DNA from: Halomonas sp. A40-4
GTDB taxonomy: Bacteria > Pseudomonadota > Gammaproteobacteria > Pseudomonadales > Halomonadaceae
DNA: 64,000 bases
Assembly: GCF_015767635.1 (NCBI RefSeq)
Contig: NZ_CP065230.1
Location: 2,170,001 to 2,234,000, forward strand
Direction of reading: 5' to 3'
Below the pieces are notes generated by a model. The model ran no database searches. It had not been told where the DNA came from and saw only the letters and a program-made list of their open reading frames with translations. Positions 42,950 through 51,721 of this stretch are shown one piece after another (positions within the stretch are counted from its first letter, which is position 1; every line of letters starts with the position of its first letter). Both the position numbers and the translations under genes were made by a program.

Positions 42950-43948
42950 TTACTTAAAGTTTTTGCGGTACATCTTGCCAAGCTCCCCCACAATGCCGCT
43001 GCGGAAACTCAGCACGCAGACCACGAAAATGATCCCCAGGATGACGCTCACCCAATTACCCAGCGGTGATTGCGCAAGGATATGCTGAAGGCTGACCACC
43101 AGGCTTGCCCCCATCACAGGGCCGAGCAAGGTGCCGACCCCACCCAGCAGCGTCATCAGAATCACCTCGCCCGACATATGCCAGTGGGCATCGGTCAGCG
43201 ACGCCAATTGAAACACCACGGTCTTGGTGGAACCCGCCAGCCCCGCGATCGCGGCAGACAGCACGAAGGCGAGTAGCTTGTAGGCATCCACGTTATAGCC
43301 CAGCGAGACCGCCCGGGGTTCGTTTTCGCGAATCGCTTTTAATACCTGCCCGAATGGCGAATGCACCGCGCGCTGAATCAACGCAAAGCCAAACAGGAAG
43401 ATCGCAAACACGAAATAGTACATGGCGACATTATTACTCAGGTCGATAAAGCCCAGCAGCTCGCCCCGCGGTACGCCGTGAAGCCCATCTTCTCCACCGG
43501 TAAAGGGCGCCTGGATGTAGACGAAGAACATCAGTTGCGCCAGCGCCAAGGTCACCATGGCAAAGTAGATGCCCTGGCGGCGGATCGACAGCACGCCGAA
43601 CAGTATTCCCAACAGCGTCGCTGAAAACGTGCCTGCGATAATTCCCACCTCTGGCGTGAGTCCAGGGTAGCTGGCCAACAGATAACCGGTGACGTAACCG
43701 CCACTCGCCAGAAAGGCCGCATGCCCAAACGAAAGCAGCCCCGCGTAGCCAAGTAGCAGATTGAATGCACAGGCAAACAGTGCAAAACAGAGAATTTTCA
43801 TCAAGAAGACAGGATAGGCCAGAAACGGGGCGACCAACCCTATCGCGATCAGCGCGAGATAGAACATGGTGCGGCGCTGCTTGGCCCGACGCTGCCGCTC
43901 GACGACCATCGACGGCGCGGCTATGGCTTCGTGTTGAGATTGCGTCAT
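42950..43948 (-). CDS. livM: Branched-chain amino acid ABC transporter permease LivM
   Basis: A 332-residue permease with about 9-10 membrane segments and the LivM signature ENEPRAVSLGYNVDAYKLLAFVLSAAIAGLAGS (EAA-like loop) plus GYAGLLSFGHAAFLASGGYVTGY near residue 65. GGAGG precedes the ATG. It is the last gene of the operon livG-livF-binding protein-livH-livM and starts 3 bases after livH stops. With LivH it forms the channel of a leucine/isoleucine/valine importer. Confidence 0.93.
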   Translation of the reverse strand: MTQSQHEAIAAPSMVVERQRRAKQRRTMFYLALIAIGLVAPFLAYPVFLMKILCFALFACAFNLLLGYAGLLSFGHAAFLASGGYVTGYLLASYPGLTPEVGIIAGTFSATLLGILFGVLSIRRQGIYFAMVTLALAQLMFFVYIQAPFTGGEDGLHGVPRGELLGFIDLSNNVAMYYFVFAIFLFGFALIQRAVHSPFGQVLKAIRENEPRAVSLGYNVDAYKLLAFVLSAAIAGLAGSTKTVVFQLASLTDAHWHMSGEVILMTLLGGVGTLLGPVMGASLVVSLQHILAQSPLGNWVSVILGIIFVVCVLSFRSGIVGELGKMYRKNFK

Positions 43949-43951
43949 GGT

Positions 43952-44839
43952 TTACGCCTCCTTACCGAACAGCCCTGAGGGGCGTAATAACAGAACCAGA
44001 ATCATCACCAGAAAGATCACCGTATTGGCTGCCTCGGGGTAATAAACTTTTGTTAGCCCTTCGATGATTCCCATCGACAACCCGGTGATAATCGCCCCCA
44101 GAATCGACCCCATTCCGCCGATCACCACCACGGCAAACACCACGATCAGCAGGCTGGAGCCCATGGTCGGCGATACCGGATACAACGGCGCCGCCAGCAC
44201 ACCGGCAAAGGCAGCCAGACCAACGCCAAAGCCATAGGTCAAGGTAATCAGCAAGGGCACGTTAACGCCAAACGCCTGCATCAGCTGGGAGTTTTCTGTC
44301 CCCGCGCGAAGATAGGCCCCCAGCCGGGTCCGCTCGATCATGAACCAGGTGAACAGGCACATCGCCAGGGCCGCCACCAGCACCCACCCCCGATACACGG
44401 GCAGGAACATGAAGCCCAGGTTCATACCGCCCTGTAGCGCTTCAGGGGCGGTATAGCGCGCGCCAGAAACGCCGAAAATATTGACCAGCGTGCCCTCGAA
44501 TATCAGCGCCAGACCAAAGGTCAGCAATAGGCCGTACAAATGGTCCAGGTGAGCAATACGACGAAGCAAAAAGCGCTCCATCAACATACCGAAAGCCCCC
44601 ACAACAAGCGGCACCAACACAAGCGCCAGCCAGTAATTGATGCCTAAATAGCGAAAGCCCAGCAGCGCGGCAAAAGCGCCCAGCATGTATTGCGCTCCGT
44701 GGGCAAAGTTGACGATCTTCAACAGACCGAAGATGACCGCCAGACCCAGGCTGAGCAGTGCGTAAAAAGCACCGTTCACAAGGCCCAGTGTCAGTTGCCC
44801 CAGGAAAACGGCCAATGGCACGCCGAATATCATCGTCAT
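43952..44839 (-). CDS. livH: Branched-chain amino acid ABC transporter permease LivH
   Basis: A 295-residue permease with eight or so membrane segments. Typical LivH stretches are GLVNGAFYALLSLGLAVIFGLLKIVNFAHGAQYMLGAF near the N-terminus, RAGTENSQLMQAFGVNVPLLITLTYGFGVGLAAFAGVLAAPLYPV (EAA-type cytoplasmic loop) and IIEGLTKVYYPEAANTVIFLVMILVLLLRPSGLFG at the end. It lies between the substrate-binding protein gene and livM. A hairpin separates it from the binding-protein gene. Confidence 0.93.
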   Translation of the reverse strand: MTMIFGVPLAVFLGQLTLGLVNGAFYALLSLGLAVIFGLLKIVNFAHGAQYMLGAFAALLGFRYLGINYWLALVLVPLVVGAFGMLMERFLLRRIAHLDHLYGLLLTFGLALIFEGTLVNIFGVSGARYTAPEALQGGMNLGFMFLPVYRGWVLVAALAMCLFTWFMIERTRLGAYLRAGTENSQLMQAFGVNVPLLITLTYGFGVGLAAFAGVLAAPLYPVSPTMGSSLLIVVFAVVVIGGMGSILGAIITGLSMGIIEGLTKVYYPEAANTVIFLVMILVLLLRPSGLFGKEA

Positions 44840-44863
44840 GGTACGACTCTCCCCGACATCAAG

Positions 44864-44890
44864 CGGGTAGCAGCCAACGACTGCTACCCG
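44864..44890 (-). terminator. Intra-operon hairpin between binding protein and livH
   Basis: CGGGTAGCAG at 44864-44873 pairs with CTGCTACCCG at 44881-44890 over a 7-base loop. No T-run follows. Such hairpins after a binding-protein gene commonly attenuate or stabilise the upstream mRNA so that more binding protein than permease is made. Confidence 0.6.
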
Positions 44891-44924
44891 AAGATGGATG
44901 CTTGTTTATTACCTCTGGGCTGAT

Positions 44925-46148
44925 TTAGTTCTGCACCAGTTCGCACTGACTCTCAGACAGCGGACGGTAAGCTTCTTCGGCGGGAATGGTGCTGAGGATT
45001 TCGTAAAGATCCCATTCACCGGTAGATTCCTCAGGGGTTTTCACCTGGGCCAGGTACATGTCATGGATCATGCGGCCGTCTTCACGAATACGACCGTTGC
45101 GAGCGAAGAAATCATCGATCGGCATCTCCGCCATCTGGGCACGAACGGTTTCAGGGTCGTCGGTCCCAGCGGCTTCAACGGCTTTCAGGTAATGCATGGT
45201 GCTTGAGTAGATACCTGCCTGCACCATGGTCGGCATGCGTTCTTCTTCTGCGTAGTAGCGCTCCGCCCACTCGCGTGACTGATCGTCCATGTCCCAATAC
45301 CAGCCAGTAGTCAGCAGCAGGTTCTGGGTGGCTTCCAGGCCAAGCGCGTGCACATCGTTAAGGAAAATCAGCAGGCCTGCCAACTGCTGCCCGGATTGCG
45401 TCAGACCAAACTGGCTCGCCGTGGTGATGGCATTGACCGTATCGGAGCCCGCATTGGCCAGGCCCACAATCTTGGCACCTGAACCCTGGGCCTGAAGGAT
45501 ATAGGATGAGAAATCGTTGGTCGGGAACGGGTGCCGGACACCACCAACAATTTCACCGCCATTCGCCTCCACCACGCTGGTTACATCGGCTTCCAACGCA
45601 TGACCGAAGGCATAATCCGCCGTCAACATGAACCAGCTGTCACCGCCCTGATCCACCACCGCTTTAGCGGTACCGTTGGCGAGCGGGTAAGTGTCGTATA
45701 CCCAATGAATGTGATTAGGCGTGCAGTGCTCGTTGGTGATACTCGACGCCGCAGAGCCAGACACAATCGCCAGGCCATCGTTTTCTTCGATCACATTGCT
45801 GACGGCGATCGACACCGATGACGCCACCAGGCCGCCAACCATGTCGACGTTGTCCTCGTCGATCCAGCCGCGCACGGTATTGGCGCCGACGTCAGCACTG
45901 TTGCGATCATCAGCACTGGAAATAACGATGGGCGCGCCGTTGACGCTGCCGCCAAAGTCCTCAACCGCCATTTCCATGGCGGTTAAGCCACCAGGGCCAG
46001 CAAGATCACGGTAGGTACCCGACATATCGGCTAAATAGCCAATACGCACTTCGTCGTCACTCATTTGCGCCTGGGCATTCGAGGCCATCAGGCTGGTGGC
46101 TGCCGCCGCGGCAACACAGCAGGCTAGCGTTTTCTTGTTAAATGTCAT
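44925..46148 (-). CDS. Periplasmic substrate-binding protein of a branched-chain amino acid/amide ABC transporter
   Basis: A 407-residue protein: a signal peptide (about residues 1-27, cut after NAQA), then a type I periplasmic-binding fold (Peripla_BP_6) with IGYLADMSGTYRDLAGPGGLTAMEMAVEDFGG at the start of the mature part and AGSDTVNAITTASQFGL in the second lobe. It captures the ligand for the LivHMGF complex. Close relatives are annotated for branched-chain amino acids, but the exact ligand is not certain. It lies between livF and livH in the operon. Confidence 0.9.
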   Translation of the reverse strand: MTFNKKTLACCVAAAAATSLMASNAQAQMSDDEVRIGYLADMSGTYRDLAGPGGLTAMEMAVEDFGGSVNGAPIVISSADDRNSADVGANTVRGWIDEDNVDMVGGLVASSVSIAVSNVIEENDGLAIVSGSAASSITNEHCTPNHIHWVYDTYPLANGTAKAVVDQGGDSWFMLTADYAFGHALEADVTSVVEANGGEIVGGVRHPFPTNDFSSYILQAQGSGAKIVGLANAGSDTVNAITTASQFGLTQSGQQLAGLLIFLNDVHALGLEATQNLLLTTGWYWDMDDQSREWAERYYAEEERMPTMVQAGIYSSTMHYLKAVEAAGTDDPETVRAQMAEMPIDDFFARNGRIREDGRMIHDMYLAQVKTPEESTGEWDLYEILSTIPAEEAYRPLSESQCELVQN

Positions 46149-46257
46149 GCTATTCTCCTGACTCTAGAGAGCCTTTGTTGTTGTGATACAGGCGAAATAT
46201 CAAGCGTGCTTGGTCAAGCATGTGGCTTGTGAAATAAAGCTTGAAAACCGTGTCGGG

Positions 46258-47016
46258 TTATACCCCCAGCATTGAATTGAGATGCTCACGGCGGCTTGGC
46301 AGCTCGGCTGCGCTGATTTCCTCGACGATCTGCCCGTGCTCCATGACGAAGTGGCGATCCGCCAGCGGCGCGGCAAAACGAAAGTTTTGCTCCACCAGCA
46401 CAATGGTCATGCCACGCGCCTTGAGCTGTTCCAGCACCTCACCGAGCTTTTGCACAATCACCGGCGCGAGGCCTTCGGTAATTTCATCCAGCAACAGCAT
46501 CCGCGCGCCCGTGCGCAAAATACGCGCCATCGCCAGCATCTGCTGTTCACCGCCGGAAAGCCGGGTACCCTGGCTTCTACGCCGCTCGTAGAGGTTAGGA
46601 AACATGGCGTAGATTTCATCGAGACTCATGCCGTCTGAACGCACAGTAGGTGGCAGTAAAAGGTTTTCATGCACATCAAGGCTGGCAAAAATGCCACGCT
46701 CTTCCGGGCAATAACCAATGCCCAGGCGCGGGATATGGTGCGGCTTCATGTGCAGTGTTTCGTTACCGTTGATGACGATCGAGCCGGAACGCCGCCCTAC
46801 CATGTTCATGATGGCTTTCAGGGTAGTGCTACGCCCGGCGCCGTTGCGGCCCAGCAAGGTCACCAGTTCACCGCGCTTTACGTCGAAATCGATCCCGTGG
46901 AGGATATGCGACTCGCCATAAAAGGCATGCAGATCCTGTACGCGCAGCATTTCCAGGCCTTGAACATTATCGCCAGGTGCCTGATCGATAGGTGCCTGCG
47001 CTTCAGCGGTATTCAT
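46258..47016 (-). CDS. livF: Branched-chain amino acid ABC transporter ATP-binding protein LivF
   Basis: A 252-residue ABC ATPase: Walker A is GRNGAGRST (about residues 55-63), with Arg where Lys is expected; the signature is TRLSGGEQQMLA; Walker B is MLLLDEITEGLAP with Glu/Ile before Thr; the H-loop-like region is IVLVEQNFRFAAPLADRH (Gln in place of His, usual for LivF). It overlaps the livG stop by 4 bases. It energises import together with LivG. The Lys-to-Arg change was checked at the DNA level (CGT codon) and may lower ATPase activity or be normal in this subfamily. Confidence 0.9.
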   Translation of the reverse strand: MNTAEAQAPIDQAPGDNVQGLEMLRVQDLHAFYGESHILHGIDFDVKRGELVTLLGRNGAGRSTTLKAIMNMVGRRSGSIVINGNETLHMKPHHIPRLGIGYCPEERGIFASLDVHENLLLPPTVRSDGMSLDEIYAMFPNLYERRRSQGTRLSGGEQQMLAMARILRTGARMLLLDEITEGLAPVIVQKLGEVLEQLKARGMTIVLVEQNFRFAAPLADRHFVMEHGQIVEEISAAELPSRREHLNSMLGV

Positions 47017-47804
47017 ACGGCAGCTCCTTCCTCTTCGACGGCGTCGCTGCCCATATAGGCTTCGCGCACTAGCGGGTTACGGGAAACGTTGTCGTAATCG
47101 CCCTCGGCCAACACGGCCCCCCGCGCCAGAACGGTAATACGATCGCACAGGCGGCTCACCACGCTCAGATTATGCTCTACCATCAAGACGGTACGGCCTT
47201 TCGATACCCGCTTGATCAAGGCCACGATGCGGTCGACGTCTTCTGCGCCCATGCCTTGGGTGGGTTCATCCAGCAGCATCATGGTCGGATCAAGGGCCAG
47301 CGTGGTGGCGACTTCCAATGCCCGCTTGCGCCCGTAAGGCATCTCAACGGTTAGCGTATCGGCATACTCGCCAAGCCCCACCTCTTCCAGTAATTCGAGG
47401 GCACGCTCATTGAGGTGATCCAGCGATTTCTCTGACTTCCAGAAGTGAAACGAGGTACCCAACTTACGCTGGAGCGCCACCCGCACGTTCTCCAGCGCGG
47501 TCATATGGGCAAAGACGGCTGAAATCTGGAAGGAGCGCACCAGACCCAATCGCGCGATCTCATTGGATTTCATCGAGGTAATGGGGTTACCCCGATAGAG
47601 AATCTCTCCGCGGGTAGGGGGTAGAAATTTGGTCAGCAGATTGAAAACTGTGGTTTTGCCCGCGCCGTTAGGCCCTATCAAGGCGTGGATATGCCCTTCC
47701 TGTACCTGGAGATTGACATCGTCCACCGCTGTAAAACCACGAAACTCTTTGGTCAACCCGCGCGTTTCGAGAACGGGCACTTTCCGGACATCGTCTGCAC
47801 ACAT
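47013..47804 (-). CDS. livG: Branched-chain amino acid ABC transporter ATP-binding protein LivG
   Basis: A 263-residue ABC ATPase with canonical Walker A GPNGAGKTTVFNLLT, a LivG-type helical insert around LVRSFQISAVFAHMTALENVRVALQRK, Walker B MMLLDEPTQGM and the H-loop VLMVEHNLSVV. The signature motif is altered: MPYGRKRALEVATTLALDPTMM has PYGRKR where LSGGQ-like residues are usual, as is common in LivG (L.YG..R). The start ATG 47804 (AGAGG upstream) is preferred; the frame is open 26 codons further. It is the first gene of the operon, with a LiuR-like site about 160 bases upstream. Confidence 0.9.
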   Translation of the reverse strand: MCADDVRKVPVLETRGLTKEFRGFTAVDDVNLQVQEGHIHALIGPNGAGKTTVFNLLTKFLPPTRGEILYRGNPITSMKSNEIARLGLVRSFQISAVFAHMTALENVRVALQRKLGTSFHFWKSEKSLDHLNERALELLEEVGLGEYADTLTVEMPYGRKRALEVATTLALDPTMMLLDEPTQGMGAEDVDRIVALIKRVSKGRTVLMVEHNLSVVSRLCDRITVLARGAVLAEGDYDNVSRNPLVREAYMGSDAVEEEGAAV

Positions 47805-47962
47805 GAAGTGGTAAGCCTCTTGTTGTTCTTGTGCTGACTTAGAGCCCCCTGACCCACGATGGCATGCTGATGCATGCCTCATGTTCCAGTGACTTCTTTA
47901 CACCAGCCTCTATCGACCTCTATCAACTTGCAGAAACAGAATTCGTTAGCTGGCAACATATT

Positions 47963-47978
47963 CTTACCTTAACGTAAG
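47963..47978. promoter_or_regulatory. LiuR-like operator upstream of the liv operon
   Basis: CTTACCTTAACGTAAG matches the perfect palindrome at 48130-48145 at 13 of 16 positions and is itself nearly palindromic. It lies between livG and liuR, closer to livG, so LiuR may also control branched-chain amino acid uptake. Confidence 0.65.
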
Positions 47979-48129
47979 GTGTAGGTGCAAACTAGCAACC
48001 TCTGTCAGGTAATTACAATTACAACTTTGGTCTACGCAAGGGAAAGACACTAACCATGTTTTACAAAAACAACTGAAAATTCAGAAGATTGGCAATTTTC
48101 ATCAGCAAAACAAAGAAAACAAGATATGC

Positions 48130-48145
48130 TTTACGTTAACGTAAA
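48130..48145. promoter_or_regulatory. Perfect LiuR-like operator upstream of liuR
   Basis: TTTACGTTAACGTAAA is a perfect 16-bp palindrome about 90 bases before the MerR-type regulator gene. MerR-family proteins bind such dyads, and the published LiuR motif of gamma-proteobacteria has the same TTTACG/CGTAAA character. Autoregulation and control of the liu genes is the likely role. A second short dyad, AAGAATGATTCTT at 48190-48202, lies nearer the start and is not explained. Confidence 0.75.
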
Positions 48146-48233
48146 CTTGTTTTAGCCTCACTGGCAGTGTTCCATAGAAGGTATGCCTTAAGAATGATTC
48201 TTGGGAACAATGCCCTTTTGAGAGAACGTCACC

Positions 48234-48683
48234 ATGAGCAAAACCTACTCGATCAGTGAATTGGCCAACGAATTTGATTTGACCACCCGCAGCATCCGTT
48301 TCTACGAAGATCAGGAGTTGCTTCACCCCACCCGCCGTGGGCAAACCCGAGTCTACAGCAGTAAGGATCGGGTGCGACTCAAGCTGACCATTCGTGGTAA
48401 ACGTCTTGGCTTTTCACTCGCCGAAATCCGCGAGCTGTTCGAGCTCTGGGACGAGACCCGCAGCGGTAGTAAAAAACAGCTGAATTTAATGCTCAGCAAG
48501 ATCGCCGAGCGCAGGGCGGCGCTCGACCAACAGATGAAAGACATCACCATGGTCCAGCTTGAGCTCGAAAGCGCAGAAATTCGCTGCCGCCAGGCGCTGG
48601 AAGAACTGAATCAAAAGCAACGCGAAGAAGAGCAGACGGAAACCGATACAACATCGCCCTCTTCATCCGCGACCACGCATTGA
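48234..48683 (+). CDS. liuR: MerR-family regulator of leucine/isovalerate catabolism LiuR
   Basis: A 149-residue MerR protein: an N-terminal HTH with YSISELANEFDLTTRSIRFYEDQELLHPTRRGQTRVYS (residues 5-42), a second wing KDRVRLKLTIRGKRLGFSLAEI, and a long dimerisation helix. There are no cysteines for metal binding, which fits LiuR rather than metal-sensing MerR proteins. It is divergent from the liv operon and heads the liuABCDE genes. Expected to repress them, with relief by a pathway CoA ester or amino acid. The C-terminal tail is low-complexity. Confidence 0.92.
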   Translation: MSKTYSISELANEFDLTTRSIRFYEDQELLHPTRRGQTRVYSSKDRVRLKLTIRGKRLGFSLAEIRELFELWDETRSGSKKQLNLMLSKIAERRAALDQQMKDITMVQLELESAEIRCRQALEELNQKQREEEQTETDTTSPSSSATTH

Positions 48684-48771
48684 ACGGATAACGGCACTAG
48701 ATACCGCCAGCGCGCTTACCAACACACTTTTAAATATCACTATCAACACAATGAACAACAGGTGATTGACC

Positions 48772-49941
48772 ATGTTTTCACACTACTCAGAACTCAATTT
48801 CGGTCTTGATGACGAGCTGAATATGCTGCGCGAGCAGGTCAACGCCTTCGCCGCTAGCGAGATCGCCCCCCGCGCTGCCGAGATCGACCAGAGCAATGAA
48901 TTTCCCAACGACCTATGGAAGAAGTTTGGCGACATGGGCTTGTTGGGGATTACCGTTTCTGAAGAAGATGGTGGCAGCGGTATGGGCTATCTCGCCCATT
49001 GTATCGCCATGGAAGAAATTTCCCGCGCCAGCGCCTCGGTGGCGCTCTCCTACGGCGCCCACTCCAACCTGTGCGTCAACCAGATCAAGATCAACGCCTC
49101 CGCCGAGCAGAAGGCCAAGTACCTGCCCAAATTGATCAGCGGCGACCATGTGGGGGCGCTGGCCATGTCAGAACCCGGCGCCGGTTCCGATGTGGTTTCC
49201 ATGCAGTTGCGTGCTAAACGCGATGGCGACCACTACATTCTCAACGGCAACAAGATGTGGATCACCAACGGCCCGGACGCGGATGTACTGGTGGTCTACG
49301 CCAAGACCGACCCGGACGCCGGTTCCAAAGGCATTACCGCCTTTATTATCGAAAAAGACATGCCCGGCTTCTCGACCGCCCAGAAGCTCGACAAGCTGGG
49401 CATGCGCGGCTCCAACACCTGCGAGCTGGTGTTCCAGGACTGCGCCGTGCCCGCCGAGAATATTCTGGGCGATGAGGGCAAAGGCGTTCGCGTACTGATG
49501 AGCGGCCTGGATTACGAGCGCACCGTGCTCGCGGCCGGCCCCATCGGCATCATGCAGGCCGCCATGGATGTGGTGCTGCCCTATATCCACGAGCGCAAGC
49601 AGTTCAACCAGTCGATTGGCGAGTTCCAACTGGTGCAGGGCAAGGTAGCGGATATGTATACCACCCTGAACGCCTGCCGGGCCTATCTGTATGCCGTGGC
49701 AGGAGCCTGCGACCGCGGCCAGACTTCCCGCAAAGACGCTGCCGGGGTGATTCTCTACTGCGCGGAAAAAGCCACCCAGGTAGCACTGGATGCGATTCAG
49801 CTACTCGGCGGCAACGGCTATATCAACGAGTACCCCACTGGCCGCCTGCTGCGTGACGCCAAACTGTATGAAATTGGCGCAGGTACCAGCGAGATTCGGC
49901 GGATGCTGATCGGTCGCGAACTCTTCACTGAAACCCTTTAA
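48772..49941 (+). CDS. liuA: Isovaleryl-CoA dehydrogenase
   Basis: A 389-residue FAD acyl-CoA dehydrogenase converting isovaleryl-CoA to 3-methylcrotonyl-CoA. Seen: [39 protein letters not shown], and [36 protein letters not shown]; the catalytic Glu of IVDs lies in the middle ([15 protein letters not shown] at about residue 248) rather than at the usual C-terminal place, where GAGTSE has Gly instead. That is the mark of isovaleryl-CoA dehydrogenases. The start ATG 48772 follows AGGTG. It opens the liu structural operon. Confidence 0.93.
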   Translation: MFSHYSELNFGLDDELNMLREQVNAFAASEIAPRAAEIDQSNEFPNDLWKKFGDMGLLGITVSEEDGGSGMGYLAHCIAMEEISRASASVALSYGAHSNLCVNQIKINASAEQKAKYLPKLISGDHVGALAMSEPGAGSDVVSMQLRAKRDGDHYILNGNKMWITNGPDADVLVVYAKTDPDAGSKGITAFIIEKDMPGFSTAQKLDKLGMRGSNTCELVFQDCAVPAENILGDEGKGVRVLMSGLDYERTVLAAGPIGIMQAAMDVVLPYIHERKQFNQSIGEFQLVQGKVADMYTTLNACRAYLYAVAGACDRGQTSRKDAAGVILYCAEKATQVALDAIQLLGGNGYINEYPTGRLLRDAKLYEIGAGTSEIRRMLIGRELFTETL

Positions 49942-49963
49942 CGAACATCAGCAGGGCCGCGCC

Positions 49964-51571
49964 ATGAGCACCGTGAATAGCCAAATCAATCCCCGCAGCG
50001 ATGTGTTTCAAGCCAACGAAGCCTCCATGCTCGGTGAAGTCAACAAACTGCGTGAACTGACCGCGGCCATCTCCCAGGGCGGCGGCGCCAAGGCCCGGGA
50101 GCGTCACGAAAGCCGCGGCAAACTTTTCGTGCGTGACCGTATCGATCATTTGATCGATGAAGGCTCACCGTTTCTCGAATTTTCAGCGCTTGCCGCCCAC
50201 CACGTGTATGAAAGCGAGATCCCGGCGGCAGGGGTGGTCACAGGCATTGGCCGCGTTTCCGGCGTCGAGTGCGTGATCGTCGCCAACGACGCCACGGTGA
50301 AAGGCGGCACTTACTTTCCGCTGACGGTCAAAAAACATATTCGCGCCCAGGAGATCGCCCGCAAGCATCGCCTGCCATGCATCTATCTGGTCGATTCCGG
50401 CGGCGCCTTCCTGCCCCGCCAGGATGAAGTCTTCCCCGACCGTGAACATTTCGGGCGCATCTTCTACAACCAGGCGACCCTCTCCGCCGAGGGCATCCCG
50501 CAAATTGCCGTGGTGATGGGCTCCTGTACCGCGGGCGGCGCCTATGTACCCGCCATGGCGGATGAGTCGATTATCGTCAAAGAACAGGGCACGATTTTCC
50601 TCGGCGGCCCGCCGCTGGTAAAAGCCGCCACCGGCGAGAGCATCAGCGCTGAAGACCTGGGTGGTGCCGACGTGCACGCCAAGGTCAGCGGCGTGGCCGA
50701 TCACTATGCGGAAAACGACGCCCACGCACTACAGTTGGCCCGTGCCTGCGTATCACGCTTGAACTGGCAAAAGCGCGGCCAGCTCGCTATGCAGGCGCCC
50801 AAGCCCCCAAAGCTCGATCCTTCCGAGCTGTATGGCATTGTCGGCACCGACCTTAAAAAACCCTATGACGTGCGGGAAGTCATTGGCCGCATCGTCGACG
50901 GCTCCGACTTCGACGAGTTCAAGCGTTACTACGGCGACACCCTGGTCACCGGCTTCGCCCATATTCACGGCTACCCGGTAGGCATCGTGGCCAATAACGG
51001 CGTGCTGTTTTCCGAAAGTGCGGTTAAGGGTGCGCACTTTATCGAGCTGTGCGCCCAGCGCAAGATTCCGCTGATCTTCCTGCAGAACATTACCGGCTTT
51101 ATGGTCGGCTCCAAGTACGAGCATGAAGGTATTGCCAAGCACGGCGCCAAGCTGGTCACCGCCGTGGCCTGCGCCAAGGTGCCCAAATACACCGTCCTGA
51201 TTGGCGGCAGCTTCGGCGCCGGTAACTACGGCATGTGCGGCCGCGCCTATGACCCCAACCTGCTGTTCATGTGGCCCAATGCGCGCATTTCCGTGATGGG
51301 GGGTGAACAGGCCGCGGGCGTGCTTTCCCAGGTGAAACGCGAGCAGTACGAGCGCGAAGGCCGCGAGTGGACGCCGGAGGAAGAAGAAGCCTTCAAGCAA
51401 CCCACCCGCGAGCAGTACGAGCACCAGGGCCATCCCTACTACGCCAGCGCCCGCCTTTGGGATGACGGCGTGATTGACCCGCTGCAAACCCGCGATGTGC
51501 TGGGGCTTTCACTGGCTGCCGCGATGAATGCCGAAGTCGAAGAGACACGCTTTGGCGTGTTCCGAATGTAA
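49964..51571 (+). CDS. liuB: Methylcrotonyl-CoA carboxylase, carboxyltransferase (beta) subunit
   Basis: A 535-residue carboxyltransferase with the two crotonase-like halves of the biotin-dependent family: [32 protein letters not shown] in the N-half and [37 protein letters not shown] in the C-half (acyl-CoA and biotin sites). It transfers CO2 from carboxybiotin to 3-methylcrotonyl-CoA. It begins 22 bases after liuA. The gap to liuC holds a REP-like palindromic repeat. Confidence 0.94.
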   Translation: MSTVNSQINPRSDVFQANEASMLGEVNKLRELTAAISQGGGAKARERHESRGKLFVRDRIDHLIDEGSPFLEFSALAAHHVYESEIPAAGVVTGIGRVSGVECVIVANDATVKGGTYFPLTVKKHIRAQEIARKHRLPCIYLVDSGGAFLPRQDEVFPDREHFGRIFYNQATLSAEGIPQIAVVMGSCTAGGAYVPAMADESIIVKEQGTIFLGGPPLVKAATGESISAEDLGGADVHAKVSGVADHYAENDAHALQLARACVSRLNWQKRGQLAMQAPKPPKLDPSELYGIVGTDLKKPYDVREVIGRIVDGSDFDEFKRYYGDTLVTGFAHIHGYPVGIVANNGVLFSESAVKGAHFIELCAQRKIPLIFLQNITGFMVGSKYEHEGIAKHGAKLVTAVACAKVPKYTVLIGGSFGAGNYGMCGRAYDPNLLFMWPNARISVMGGEQAAGVLSQVKREQYEREGREWTPEEEEAFKQPTREQYEHQGHPYYASARLWDDGVIDPLQTRDVLGLSLAAAMNAEVEETRFGVFRM

Positions 51572-51589
51572 CCCCCTTGCTACGCAAGG

Positions 51590-51712
51590 GAGCTAGAAGC
51601 TTGAAGCGATAAGCTGGAAGTCTCGTCCTCACGCTTCGGCGGCAAGGTATCGGGGTTTCTTCCAGCTTCCAGGCGCGAAGCGCCGCTCTTGCAGCTTCCA
51701 GCTTTGCTAACG
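51590..51712. repeat. REP-like inverted repeat between liuB and liuC
   Basis: The 150-base gap carries AGCTAGAAGCTTGAAGC and AAGCTGGAAG on the left and, in inverse orientation, CTTCCAGCTTCCAGGCGCG and GCAGCTTCCAGCTT on the right. The arms can fold into a long imperfect hairpin. The AGCTGGAAG unit repeated in both orientations resembles REP/BIME-type intergenic elements. It does not code. It may affect the mRNA stability of the upstream liuAB part. Confidence 0.65.
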
Positions 51713-51721
51713 AGGTCCAAG

